Notes: generated by a model not told the origin, from the letters alone. Positions 34,301-47,600 are shown, counted from the stretch's first letter. The stretch is DNA of 64,000 nt from Tillus elongatus (GCA_964006375.1 OZ023268.1:86166858-86230857); one strand, 5' to 3'. Made by a program: numbers and translations.

Positions 34301-37300
34301 CTTTCTAATTGTTAAGTCTAAAAAATTCATACAACTGTTAGCTTCTTCTTCTAAAGTAAACTTAATACTTGTGTGAATGTTATTAATAAAATTCAAAAAT
34401 TCATTTAATTCTGTATGACTACCTTGAAAACATGCTAAAATATCATTTAGGTATCTGTACCAAAAGACAATATTATGCAAAAGTTCTGATGTTAAAATTT
34501 GGTTTTCTAAGTTTTTCATAAATATGTTGGCTAATAAAGGTGACAATGGACTACCCATAGGTAGACCTTCATTTTGCATATAAATTTTATTATTAAATTT
34601 AAAATAGTTTTGTTTTATACATTCGTTAAAAAGATTCATTATTTCTTGTCTTTTTATGACATTTACGTTCTTTTCTATTAAAACGTTTTCTAATAGAGGT
34701 AAACATTCCCTAGGGGGTATCTTAGAATACATGCTACAAACCTGAAATGAGACTAATTTACTATTTGTGGGAATAATTAAGTTATTTAATTTTAACCACC
34801 CTGACAAATCTACATTTGCAAAACATATTATTGATACCGAACATAGACCTACAGTAAATAACCGCATACAACCACAACATTTTTATAATGACAGGCGTAA
34901 ACTAGACTTTTTTGAGGCTTTCGAAGTCAAAAAGCACATACATGACAATAGCTACCTTGTTTTAAACGAGCAAACTGATTTAATGAATTCCCCTTCCTTG
35001 ATATTCTTCTTTCTAATTAAATAAGTCAAAGAAAATAAACTTAACTATTCTTTCAAAAAAGTTGTAATAAGATAGTGAGTTGATGTATGTCGATATTTTC
35101 GTTGTATAGAGACTGCTATTATACTGTTATTGTTTAGTTATTTTATTGTTGTAACTGTTATCATAGTTATTATAGGCTAGTTCTATTTTTATGTTAAATA
35201 TTGACATACATCATGTAGACATTTTAAAAACCTCATCTGTCATCTGTGTTTAATTTTGTATTTTCATTTTGATAAATTTTTTGATCAAAACATCATATCA
35301 TAACATAGCAACAGTTCTTTATTTGTAGTTGTCATGATTTCGTACTAATTCAATTTTAATCTGTCTGAGAATGCTGTCCAGCAGCGAAACTATAGTCATA
35401 GAAACGTTGAAGAACATCCTAGAACTTCCAGAATTCGTAAGGGCCACTTGCTCCAGTTAGCTTACGCGCTGGCTACGTCCTTCACCAACGAAAACCAACA
35501 GTGAAGCCAGAGAAGTAGTCTCCAAGTCTGTATGTAGTATGGACAAGTGTCACCAAGTAAGGGCAACAACAATCAATGAACATAAAATATAATCTTATGT
35601 TGTAGCAAAACACAAGGAATAGCTTACTTTGTTTTTATTTTGTGTTTTAAAGGTGCTTTATTTAATAATGCATTTTCATCTGCAGTGACTTTAGAGATAC
35701 GATGTTGGAGAACATTTTCCGCAGCTTGCATAGCCCTATATTTTGTGTATTGTTTTTGTCGCTGGAAGGGATTACCACAACCTACGCCATCATAACTCAG
35801 ATATTGCCTATGCTGTGGGGCGGTGTGCTAGAAAAATGAATTCGTTAGTTTTGAAACTTACTACAAAAAATAACAAAAATAATTAAATCACATAATAGAT
35901 AGATAACTTTTATTAGGCACAAAAAACTACAAGGCCTCTTCAATACATTGGTAATAAAGAAAGAAATAAAACTAAACTAAAATACATATGACACCACCAA
36001 TGAAAATTAAAATGTAAAAATATAAATAAAATGAAATGAGTGACAAAATAAAATAAGCAGATAAAATTTTGTTTCCTGTAAAATTAAGGGGAAAAATGTC
36101 AATATTGCATTCACTCTATATTGTTATTAAGGAACTCTGACACTTTGTTTCTTCTCCAGATCAATGACCTCCTCTCTAGCACATCCAACCCAGTTCACAG
36201 TTACGCGGACGACAGCACCCTCCACTCAAATATACAATATTCTAAGCCTGTCTCTTTAGCCCAATTAGATGAGGATCGTAGACTCATGGAGGGTTTTATC
36301 TCCGTAGATCTCCAAAAAATATTAGACTGGGGAAGTAGAAATCTTGTACAATTCAACCCCACCAAATCACAGTCTTGCTTTCTTTCTCATAAGAGATACA
36401 CCAGCCCTAGACCCATCACAATAAATAACCAAGTTATTCAAAGTAATGAGTCCTTTTCACTTGTTGGCATCTCTGTGGATCGAAATCTCAATTGGCACCA
36501 ACATGTCACATCAATTGCAGAAGCGGCTGCTAAGAAATTAGGTTTCTTCATCCGGGCTCGCAAATACTTTTCACCAGCTATTATCTATACTTTATACACT
36601 TCACAAATAAGACCAAACCTCGAATACTGCTCCCACATCTGCGGTGCTGCTGCCGCTTCTACACTCGCTATCCTGGACTCCATTCAGAAGAGAGCTATAC
36701 GTCCCTTCGGTGACCCTACCCTCACCCAAAGGCTGCCATCCCTGGCCCACCGACGTGCCGTTGGTGACCTCTCTCTCTCTTTTATAGATATCTGCACGGG
36801 CACTGCTCAGAGAAGCTTTCTTCCATAGTTCCTCCACCTGCTGCCCCCAACAGATCTACCAGGGGAACAGAGTGAATGCACCCTTTTACTGTCCAGGTCA
36901 CCAGACATAGAAAATCTTGTTATGCCCGCTCTTTTGTCCCGAGGACTTCCAAGTTGTGGAATTGCTTGCCGGCACCTGTTTTTCCTTCTCCCCTGAACCT
37001 CCAAACCTTCAAGTCCAGAATTAACAAGTTGCCTCTTTCCTCCTTGTAGACACCCACGGTACGATAGTATTTAGGCTGTGGCGATAGTATTTAGGCCCTC
37101 GTGGTATGTTGTTGAAATAAAAAAAATAAAAAATTTAAAAAATAATTAAAAAAACCTGTACTGTAACAAAGTCTGTTTTGTATAGTTTTTAAAATCTTGT
37201 TCTTGCTTTTCCTAACAGTATGTGGTATCCTGTTGGAAAACTTGATGCACCAATATGAATTCCAGCACTACGCTCTATCAACACGATGATAAGGTATGCT

Positions 37301-38540
37301 GATATCATGCCTGTTACGTATTTCATATCTGTGAAGTTGTTCATCCTTCACCAATTCCTTACAATGCTATAGGCATACACTACAAATACAAAATACATTC
37401 TGAAACGAGGGTAAGTATCTCTGTCTCTTCAAAAGTGGCCAGTGCTAGTTATATTGTCCACTCAACACATTCGAATTGCCTTTTTTATATCATATCATAT
37501 CATATCATATTTATTCACCATCAAAATTACATGGTCAGTCAAACAAATAAAATGAACTCCATGAACAAAACAAACATACAAAACCACAACAATAAAATTT
37601 AATGTATACAAACTCAAACTTCTTAAACACAAAATACACAAAAATGTATAAGATATAAAATATATCTACACCGCAAGCCAAAAGCATCCACACAATAATA
37701 CATGAAAATTAACTCAAATACCCTGACTATAAAATATTCAACAATGCTATAAAAAGTCCCATTCAGCAACTAGTCCTTAACTCTATTATAAAAAATATTT
37801 CTAACTTTGAGTGTCTTTAAAAAAGGAGGCAGTGCATTAAAAAACTTCACTCCTAGATGATATGTTCCATGCTCCGAGGCTCCTATTCGGTGCAGTGGAA
37901 TGGGCAATTCATTACCATATCGTGTATTATATGAATGATGCTGGTTGTTTCTTCCCATTTTGTTCTTATTGTTCCATATATACAAAATGCAGGTAAGTAT
38001 ATAAGCACTTACTATTGTCAAAATACCATGTTGCCTAAACAACTCCCTGCAATTCTCCAGTGGTCCCACATTACTCAGCGCTCGAATAGCTTTTTTTTGT
38101 TCCAGTAGGACCTTCGCTATCTGAGGTGAAGAGCCCCATATGAGGATCCCATACGTTGCCAAAGAGTGAAAGCTTGCAAAGTACGCTGTCCTCGCTGCCC
38201 GGTAAGTTGCAACCCTCATCAGTCTCCTCACAACATACACCATCCTCGACAGCCGCCCACACAAACAGTCAATGTGCACATACCACTTAAGAGAGGTATC
38301 CAGAACAATGCCAAGAAACTTAGCTGTTTCAGGATTACCATTAGGTTTTACATCAAATTTCATTATCTGAGTTTCACTTTCATTTAGCTTCAGTGCATTA
38401 GCCTCGAACCAGCTCTTAGCATGGCATATATAATTTTGCATAATTAACCCTGCTTCCTGAGTATTGCTTGCCCTGGTCATAAAACTCGTATCATCTGCAT
38501 ATAAATACGAACCATATGCATTAACACTAGGTGTTAGGTC

Positions 38541-38624
<84 letters not shown>

Positions 38625-41600
38625 AATAGTATTGGACCAAGAACTGAACCCTGTGGTACTCCTACTTTCAGATGAACACTGCTAGATGTTTTGCTGTCCC
38701 AATCTACTATTTGTCTCCTGTTTGTCAGATACGATTGCAAGATGTCCAGGGCAACACCTCTCACACCATAGTAGTATAGTTTACCTAGCAATATCTGGTG
38801 ATTGACAGTATCAAATGCTTATTATTATCACTAAAATGTCATATATAATCGCACTACTTCCCCACACAGTGATTTCGTAGGTTGCTCTGCTTGGAAAATT
38901 GGCACAGTAAGCTGTATATGAAAGGACCTCCATAGATCAGACTACTGCATGTATTAACCCACAAATTTTACAGTTGACTGATGTAATGGCAATCGAATCG
39001 CCATACTCATAATTTTGGTTTTTTGTAATTCAGTTGAAGGTACTTTGCGCTGAATCACTTATTAGCTTCATTCTGTGTATTGCTTGATTGCCCATTAAGG
39101 TAATTTAGACTATTACTAATGTTTATAAAAGTAGTGTCATCTGCATATGGGCGAACTTTATTTGCCGTCTCATTTTGTGATACATAAATTGTTGACATAA
39201 GTAAGGCTAGATGCATTCTCGCAACAATTAGAACTGTAGACCGGTTTCGCTCTCATTAGAGCTCTTCAGTATGGCATACTAATTGTAGCAAAAATGCACC
39301 TATAAAGTAATACGGCAATAGTAGCCAGCCTTTCAACACTAATTGAGTGGTGGACGTGCCGTCACCTAGTTGCGGAACCAAGTAGTATGTTGTCTTGCCA
39401 GCTCCAAATAACACAAAGTGTTTAAAAAAATAGAGACTGTATACAACTAACTAACAATTTAGAAAATTGCCAGCCCTGGTCTATTTCTACCCCAATATAG
39501 GGACAAAGTATGTAAGGCTAGATGCATTCTCGCAACAATTAGAACCGTAGACCGGTTTTGCTCTCATTAGAGCTCTTCAGTACGGCATACTAACTGCTGT
39601 GAAAAGACACCTATAGAGTAATACGGCTATGGTAGCCAGCCCTTCAACACTAAGTGAGTGGTGGACGTGCCGCCACCTAGTTGCGGAACCAAGTAGTAGT
39701 ATGCCGTACTGAAGAGCTCTAATGAGAGCGAAACCGGTCTACGGTTCTAATTCTTGAGAGAATGCATCTAGCCTTACATACTTTGTCTCTATATTGGGGT
39801 AGAAATGGGCCAGAGCTGACAATTTTCTAAATTGTTAGTTAGTTGTATACAGTCTCTATTTTTTTAACACTTTGTGTTATTTGGAGCTGGCGTGACAACA
39901 TACTACTTGGTTCCGCAACTAGGTGGCGGCACGTCCACCACTCACTTACTGTTGACGTAAATTGAGAACAGCAAAGGTCCAAGGATTGAACCTTGACGCA
40001 AACTACAACTTATCTGATTCCAACTGGAGTAAGTAGTTGTACCCAATCATGGCCCTTTGGTATCTTTTGCTGAAATAAGCATTAATAATCTATTTGACGA
40101 GAAAAATCTATCTAGTATCTAGAATATAGAATATATCAGTTCATTTAAAACATGTGAAAATTTTGGTGCTGCAGAAATATACATTCTGGAAATATTTTGG
40201 TTGTCAAAAAGCAGTGACTGTGTAAAAATGAAGATACAAGTCTATGGCTCCAGCAGAAACATTAGAGGGTATAAGGACTAGAAAGCAAGACAATTTTACT
40301 CAAATATTAAAAGTGACCTAAACCAATTTGGCAGATTGACGTTTCGGAGGATCATATCCAGCAAAATTCGGTCTTAACACACCTTTTCCGCCTGACATGG
40401 TAAAATTTACCTAAACAATAAATACATATAAGTATAAACAAATCTAACAGTCACCCTCTTACCTCGTAGCATTCCAGTTTTTTTAAAAGAACTCTGTGAC
40501 ACACAGAATCAAATACTTTTTGTATGTCACAATAAATGCATCATTTAACACCTTTGCAATTTCAGATTTGACTTCTAATAAATAAATAATATGGAAATCT
40601 AGTAGCCGCTGCATAGATAACATTATTTTAAAATTTCAAAGGTAACTGGATAAGTGAAATCTCACATATCAGACCATCCAGTGCAGAAAACAGTGTTCAA
40701 ATTAGGAGAAGATAAAAAGAAGACCTCTGCATTTAAAAGGAAAACCAGCGGGTTAAAGTGAGGCATTCACTGTCATTAGTAATTTTTAAAAGAAATGCTG
40801 TTAGATTCTTTAAATGTCACTTTTTTCAATAAAAACTTCCTATCCACCCCAACTCAATTTGAAGGGTAACTATCTTAACAAAATTTTTAAATGGAAAGTC
40901 AGTAAGACTAGATGCATTCTCGCAACAATTAGAACCGTAGACCGGTTTCGCTCTCATTAGAGCTCTTCAGTACGGTTCTAATTGTTGCGAGAATGCATCT
41001 AGTCTTACATACTTTGTCCCTATATTGGGGTAGAAATGGGCCAGGGCTAACAATTTTTTAAATTGTTAGTTAGTTGTATACCGTCTCTATTTTTAATACT
41101 CTGTATTATTTGGAGCGGGCGTGACAACATAGTACTTGGTTCCGAACTAGGTGGCGACACGTTCGCTACTCACTTAGTGTTTTGAGACTGGCTATACGAT
41201 AGCCGTGTTATTTTTGGTGCATTTTTGCTGCAATTAGTATGCCGTACTGAAGAGCTCTAATGAGAGCGAAACCGGTCTACGGTTCTAATTGTTGCGAGAA
41301 TGCATCTAGTCTTACATACTTTGTCCCTATATTGGGGTAGAAATGGGCCAGGGCTAACAATTTTTTAAATTGTTAGTTAGTTGTATACCGTCTCTATTTT
41401 TAATACTCTGTATTATTTGGAGCGGGCGTGACAACATAGTACTTGGTTCCGAACTAGGTGGCGACACGTTCGCTACTCACTTAGTGTTTTGGGACTGGCT
41501 ATACGATAGCCGTGTTATTTTTGGTGCATTTTTGCTGCAATTAGTATGCCGTACTGAAGAGCTCTAATGAGAGCGAAACCGGTCTACGGTTCTAATTGTT

Positions 41601-44600
41601 GCGAGAATGCATCTAGTCTTACATACTTTGTCCCTATATTGGGGTAGAAATGGGCCAGGGCTAACAATTTTTTAAATTGTTAGTTAGTTGTATACCGTCT
41701 CTATTTTTAATACTCTGTATTATTTGGAGCGGGCGTGACAACATAGTACTTGGTTCCGAACTAGGTGGCGACACGTTCGCTACTCACTTAGTGTTTTGAG
41801 ACTGGCTATACGATAGCCGTGTTATTTTTGGTGCATTTTTGATGCAATTAGTATGCCGTACTGAAGAGCTCTAATGAGAGCGAAACCGGTCTACGGTTCT
41901 AATTGTTGCGAGAATGCATCTAGTCTTACATACTTTGTCCCTATATTGGGGTAGAAATGGGCCAGGGCTAACAATTTTTTAAATTGTTAGTTAGTTGTAT
42001 ACCGTCTCTATTTTTAATACTCTGTATTATTTGGAGCGGGCGTGACAACATAGTACTTGGTTCCGAACTAGGTGGCGACACGTTCGCTACTCACTTAGTG
42101 TTTTGAGACTGGCTATACGATAGCCGTGTTATTTTTGGTGCATTTTTGCTGCAATTAGTATGCCGTACTGAAGAGCTCTAATGAGAGCGAAACCGGTCTA
42201 CGGTTCTAATTGTTGCGAGAATGCATCTAGTCTTACATACTTTGTCCCTATATTGGGGTAGAAATGGGCCAGGGCTAACAATTTTTTAAATTGTTAGTTA
42301 GTTGTATACCGTCTCTATTTTTAATACTCTGTATTATTTGGAGCGGGCGTGACAACATAGTACTTGGTTCCGAACTAGGTGGCGACACGTTCGCTACTCA
42401 CTTAGTGTTTTGAGACTGGCTATACGATAGCCGTGTTATTTTTGGTGCATTTTTGCTGCAATTAGTATGCCGTACTGAAGAGCTCTAATGAGAGCGAAAC
42501 CGGTCTACGGTTCTAATTGTTGCGAGAATGCATCTAGTCTTACATACTTTGTCCCTATATTGGGGTAGAAATGGGCCAGGGCTAACAATTTTTTAAATTG
42601 TTAGTTAGTTGTATACCGTCTCTATTTTTAATACTCTGTATTATTTGGAGCGGGCGTGACAACATAGTACTTGGTTCCGAACTAGGTGGCGACACGTTCG
42701 CTACTCACTTAGTGTTTTGAGACTGGCTATACGATAGCCGTGTTATTTTTTGTGCATTTTTGCTGCAATTAGTATGCCGTACTGAAGAGCTCTAATGAGA
42801 GCGAAACCGGTCTACGGTTCTAATTGTTGCGAGAATGCATCTAGTCTTACATACTTTGTCCCTATATTGGGGTAGAAATGGGCCAGGGCTAACAATTTTT
42901 TAAATTGTTAGTTAGTTGTATACCGTCTCTATTTTTAATACTCTGTATTATTTGGAGCGGGCGTGACAACATAGTACTTGGTTCCGAACTAGGTGGCGAC
43001 ACGTTCGCTACTCACTTAGTGTTTTGAGACTGGCTATACGATAGCCGTGTTATTTTTGGTGCATTTTTGCTGCAATTAGTATGCCGTACTGAAGAGCTCT
43101 AATGAGAGCGAAACCGGTCTACGGTTCTAATTGTTGCGAGAATGCATCTAGTCTTACATACTTTGTCCCTATATTGGGGTAGAAATGGGCCAGGGCTAAC
43201 AATTTTTTAAATTGTTAGTTAGTTGTATACCGTCTCTATTTTTAATACTCTGTATTATTTGGAGCGGGCGTGACAACATAGTACTTGGTTCCGAACTAGG
43301 TCTGCTTCTCTCATCCTGACCCCTCTGATATCTCACAAAACGTCACCGAAATTATCCAAGCTGGCATGGAATTATTTATTCCACGTACACAGAAAACCTC
43401 TTCAGCCACTCAAAAGCCCTGGTTCTCTAAATCCTGTGACAAGGCCAGACTTGAAAAGGTCAAAGCTCACAAAACGCTTCTACACAATCCCAGTCAAGAA
43501 AATCGTCAAGCATTCAACGACGCAAGAAACCGCTATGTCGGCATTCTTTCTGAGGCAAAAAACTCGTTTAATAACCACATCAAAAACAAAGTCCTCTCAA
43601 GCTCCAACGGCGGCAAACCCTTCTGGACTCTTGCTAAGTCTATTGGGAATAATTTCTGCAAGAGCACGTTCCCACCTCTCGTCTCAGGTGATGAAATTGT
43701 TTCTACCGCCCTGGGCAAGGCTGAACTTTTTGCTTCGTTGTTCGCCGGAAATTCTACTCTCAACCCACCTCCAAATGTTCAACCACCAACAGTCCCCAAT
43801 GTCGCGCATAAAATGACTGATATCATTTTCAAAACTAAAAAGGTACGAAAGATGCTCTCTTCTCTTAATACCAGGAAAGCCTCTGGCCTTGACGAGATCC
43901 CAGCAATTGTTCTCAAAAAATGCGCACCAGAACTTGCTCCTGTCCTGACTCGTCTGTTTCAGATATCTTACAATAAAGGCATATTCCCTAGTAACTGGAA
44001 AACTGCTCGAGTACAACCCATCCCCAAGAAAGGATCCAAAGCGCTTCCTAGCAACTACAGGCCTATTTCTCTCCTTTCAGTCATCTCTAAAGTGATGGAA
44101 AAGTATATAAACACCGAACTACTAAAATTCCTTGAAAAACACAGTCTAATCCACGACAGGCAGTATGGATTCCGTCAGCGCAGATCGACTGCCGACCTCC
44201 TTTCCTTTGTCACCCATTCTTGGAACAAGTCTATGGAACAACACGGTGAATCCCAGATTGTTGCTCTAGACATATCCAAAGCATTCGACCAGGTCTGGCA
44301 CGCAGCGCTGCTTAATAAACTTCCGGCCTATGGCCTACCACCAAAACTTTGTACCTGGACAGCAAACTTCCTCTCCAACAGGAGCATATCTGTTGTTGTG
44401 GATGGCCATTCCTCTAAACTGTATCCAATTAATGCAGGAGTTCCTCAAGGTTCAGCTTTAGCCCCTACTTTGTTTCTTCTCCACATCAATGACCTCCTCT
44501 CTAGCACATCCAACCCAGTTCACAGTTACGCGGACGACAGCACCCTCCACTCAAACATACAATATTCTAAGCCTGTCTCTTTAGCCCAATTAGATGAGGA

Positions 44601-47600
44601 TCGCAGACTCATGGAGGGTTCTGTCTCCGTAGACCTCCAAAAAATATTAGACTGGGGAAGTAGAAATCTTGTACAATTCAACCCCACCAAAACTAAGTCT
44701 TGCTTTCTTTCTCACAAGAGATACAGCAGCCCTAGACCCATCACAATGAACAACCAAGTTATTCAAAGTAATGAGTCCTTTTCTCTTGTTGGCATTTCTG
44801 TGGATCGAAATCTTAATTGGCACCAACATGTTACATCAATTGCAGAAGCGGCTGCTAAGAAATTGGGTTTCCTCTTCCGGGCTCGCAAATACTTTTCACC
44901 AACTAATCTCTATACCTTATACACTTCACAAATAAGGCCAAACCTCGAATACTGCTCCCACATCTGGGGTGCAGCAGCCGCTTCTACACTCGCTATCCTG
45001 GACTCCATTCAAAAGAGAGCTATACGTCTCATCGGTGACCCTACCCTCACCCAAAGGCTTCCATCCCTTGCCCACCGACGTGCCGTTGGTGACCTCTCTC
45101 TCTTTTATAGATATCTGCACGGGCACTGCTCAGAGGAGCTTTCCTCCATAATTCCCCCACCTGCTGCCCCCAGCAGATCTACCAGGGGAACAGAGCGAAT
45201 GCACCCTTTTAATGTCCAGGTCACCAGACATAGAACATCTTGTTATGCCCGCTCTTTTGTCCCGAGGACTTCCAAGTTGTGGAATTCCTTGCCGGCACAT
45301 GTTTTTCCTTCTCCTCCGAACCTCCAAACTTTCAAGTCCAGAATTAACAAGCTGCCTCTTTCCTCCTTATCAACATCCACGGTACGATAGTATTTAGGCT
45401 GTAAGCCCTCGTGGTGTGTTGTTGACATAAAAAAAAAAAAAAAAGGTGGCGACACGTTCGCTACTCACTTAGTGTTTTGAGACTGGCTATACGATAGCCG
45501 TGTTATTTTTGGTGCATTTTTGCTGCAATTAGTATGCCGTACTGAAGAGCTCTAATGATAGCGAAACCGGTCTACGGTTCTAATTGTTGCGAGAATGCAT
45601 CTAGTCTTACATACTTTGTCCCTATATTGGGGTAGAAATGGGCCAGGGCTAACAATTTTTTAAATTGTTAGTTAGTTGTATACCGTCTCTATTTTTAATA
45701 CTCTGTATTATTTGGAGCGGGCGTGACAACATAGTACTTGGTTCCGAACTAGGTGGCGACACGTTCGCTACTCACTTAGTGTTTTGAGACTGGCTATACG
45801 ATAGCCGTGTTATTTTTGGTGCATTTTTGGTGCAATTAGTATGCCGTACTGAAGAGCTCTAATGAGAGCGAAACCGGTCTACGGTTCTAATTGTTGCGAG
45901 AATGCATCTAGTCTTACATACTTTGTCCCTATATTGGGGTAGAAATGGGCCAGGGCTAACAATTTTTTAAATTGTTAGTTAGTTGTATACCGTCTCTATT
46001 TTTAATACTCTGTATTATTTGGAGCGGGCGTGACAACATAGTACTTGGTTCCGAACTAGGTGGCGACACGTTCGCTACTCACTTAGTGGAAAGTCAGGTC
46101 ATGTGTTATCTCTTTTTAAAAGAAACCTACTTAAGAACTAGAAAACAATTTCAATTTTGCTTAATGGTGCTTGACAGAATTTATGGTATCCAAAATTGTG
46201 AAACCAAATTCTCTTCCACCAACCTGTCCTTCGATCTCGTTCTCGATCTTTCTTGAACCAGTCACCGAAGCAGGAATAATTGATGTTATTTGTGAATTAA
46301 AATCAGGTAAATCGCCAGATATAGATGGCACTAAATCAGTACCACTAAAAGAAATAAGACATTCTGTTGTGTCACAACTCTGCCATCTTATGAATAAAAT
46401 TATGTACTCAGGAAAATGCCCAAAGGAATTTAGAACATTCATAGTGAAAGCAGTGTTCAAAAAAGGAGATAGAATAGACATTACAAATTATATACCAATA
46501 TTGTTAATCTCCACTGGCAAAAATTTTTGAAAAATTATTAAACCATCAACTTCTTAGTTATCTCGACAAATATGCTCTTTTGTCTTCATCACAATATAGA
46601 TTTCGACAGCAAAAAAGTACTCAAGATGCCATCTCCCCTTTGACAGAAAAAGTATATAACACAGTTAACGACGGACAAGTTGGAATTGGGATTTTTCTTG
46701 ATTTGAGCAAGGCGTTCCACACTTTGAGTCACGATAAATTTTCAGGTACACTGTACAATATAGGGTTTAGGGGGACTGCTTATGAATGAATGATTAATTA
46801 CCTTACCGGTAGAAACCAAGTTGTTCAGGTGGGAGACGTTTTGAGCAAATAAAAACCAATAGAGTGTGGGGTACCCCAAGGAACAGTTTTGGGGCCGATC
46901 TTATTTTTAATTTATATTAATAGTATGCTCGAAATAAGCCAAGAAAGACAAATAATAAGTTTTGATGATGACACAGTGATATATTTTAGAGACGGGCATG
47001 GGAAATAGTCAAGGATAAGGCAGATAGATCTTGTTTTGATTTTTAATTGGCTTTGACATAAGCATTCAACCCACAATATGCATCTGGTGGTCCTCAAATC
47101 GAAGAATTAAATGTAAATGAAGATAGTTAATAGTTATAAAATTAAATGTAATCAGTTCACTAATTATATGGGTGCAATTTTAGATCAGTGTTTGAGGTGG
47201 AACCATCACACAGAAAATTTAGTTACCATCCTACACAGATTTTTGCACAAAATTATATATCTGCGGTATTCACTATGTGAAAACTGGAACCTGTGATGAG
47301 CACTGATAAGTAGACTTGGAGAACCCAAATCACCACAACACATCTGTTTAAAGACCTTACGATTGTTTCACTAACCACATTAGCATCATCAGAGGATGAA
47401 AAATTCTAGTAGAATATTTCATCCTCTGATGATGCTAACGTGGTTAGTGAAACGATCATAAGGTCTATAAACAAATGTGTTGTGGTGATTTGGGTTCTCC
47501 AAGTATACTTATCTGCAGTATATTTTGAATACACCACTACTTAAAGCTGTTTATAGTTGCCTTATTGAGTCAAGACTAAATTATGGATTACTAGTGTGTG

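Larger units (their letters stand above)
39201..39949. mobile_element. Older insertion of the 307-bp ribozyme-repeat family (inverted organisation)
   Basis: Bounded by TGTTGACATAA (39190-39200) and TGTTGACGTAA (39950-39960), an 11-bp TSD with one change. Left part: about 1.6 units in minus orientation in direct tandem (GTAAGGCTAGATGCATTC at 39201 and again near 39511). Right part: about 0.85 unit in plus orientation from about 39695, ending CACTCACTTAC. It is diverged from the large array by scattered substitutions and small indels. No ORF. Confidence 0.88.
38819..40560 (-). mobile_element. LINE family F remnant, split by a ribozyme-repeat insertion
   Basis: Minus-strand RT blocks: [20 protein letters not shown] near 40465-40530, [16 protein letters not shown] near 39960-40015, and [13 protein letters not shown] near 39110-39160. 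The cluster at 39201-39949 separates the IYVN and YADD blocks. The 40030-40440 part is unassigned, AT-rich and probably another insertion. Frames are broken. Confidence 0.7.
40903..46087 (+). mobile_element. 307-bp tandem array encoding a hammerhead ribozyme in every unit (retrozyme-like)
   Basis: The period is exactly 307 bp: GCCGTACTG occurs at 41241, 41548, 41855, 42162, 42469, 42776, 43083, then 45536 and 45843. With the LINE at 43302-45444 removed the plus-strand array is about 2.97 kb, 9.7 units, with only a handful of substitutions between units. The first 68 bp (40903-40970) are in minus orientation. GGAAAGTCAG flanks the whole at 40893-40902 and 46088-46097. Each unit also has hairpins GGCTAT-ACG-ATAGCC and TAACAATTT-TTT-AAATTGTTA, so the RNA should be highly structured. 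No conserved protein frame. Organisation fits retrozymes/hammerhead satellites; autonomous partner unknown, perhaps a PLE or LINE. Confidence 0.92.

Noticed and set aside
34767..35024. Separate plus-strand gene matching the GIY-YIG end
   Set aside because: It is the inverted second arm of the PLE at 33046-35579, not an independent gene.
41370..41567. ORF recurring in the 307-bp units ([10 protein letters not shown]...)
   Set aside because: It opens only in the one unit carrying a G for A change and at the array end; most units have a stop, so no protein is conserved.
40971..46087. Regular direct repeats suggesting a CRISPR array
   Set aside because: The repeats are contiguous 307-bp units with no spacers, in eukaryotic DNA with introns and LINEs.
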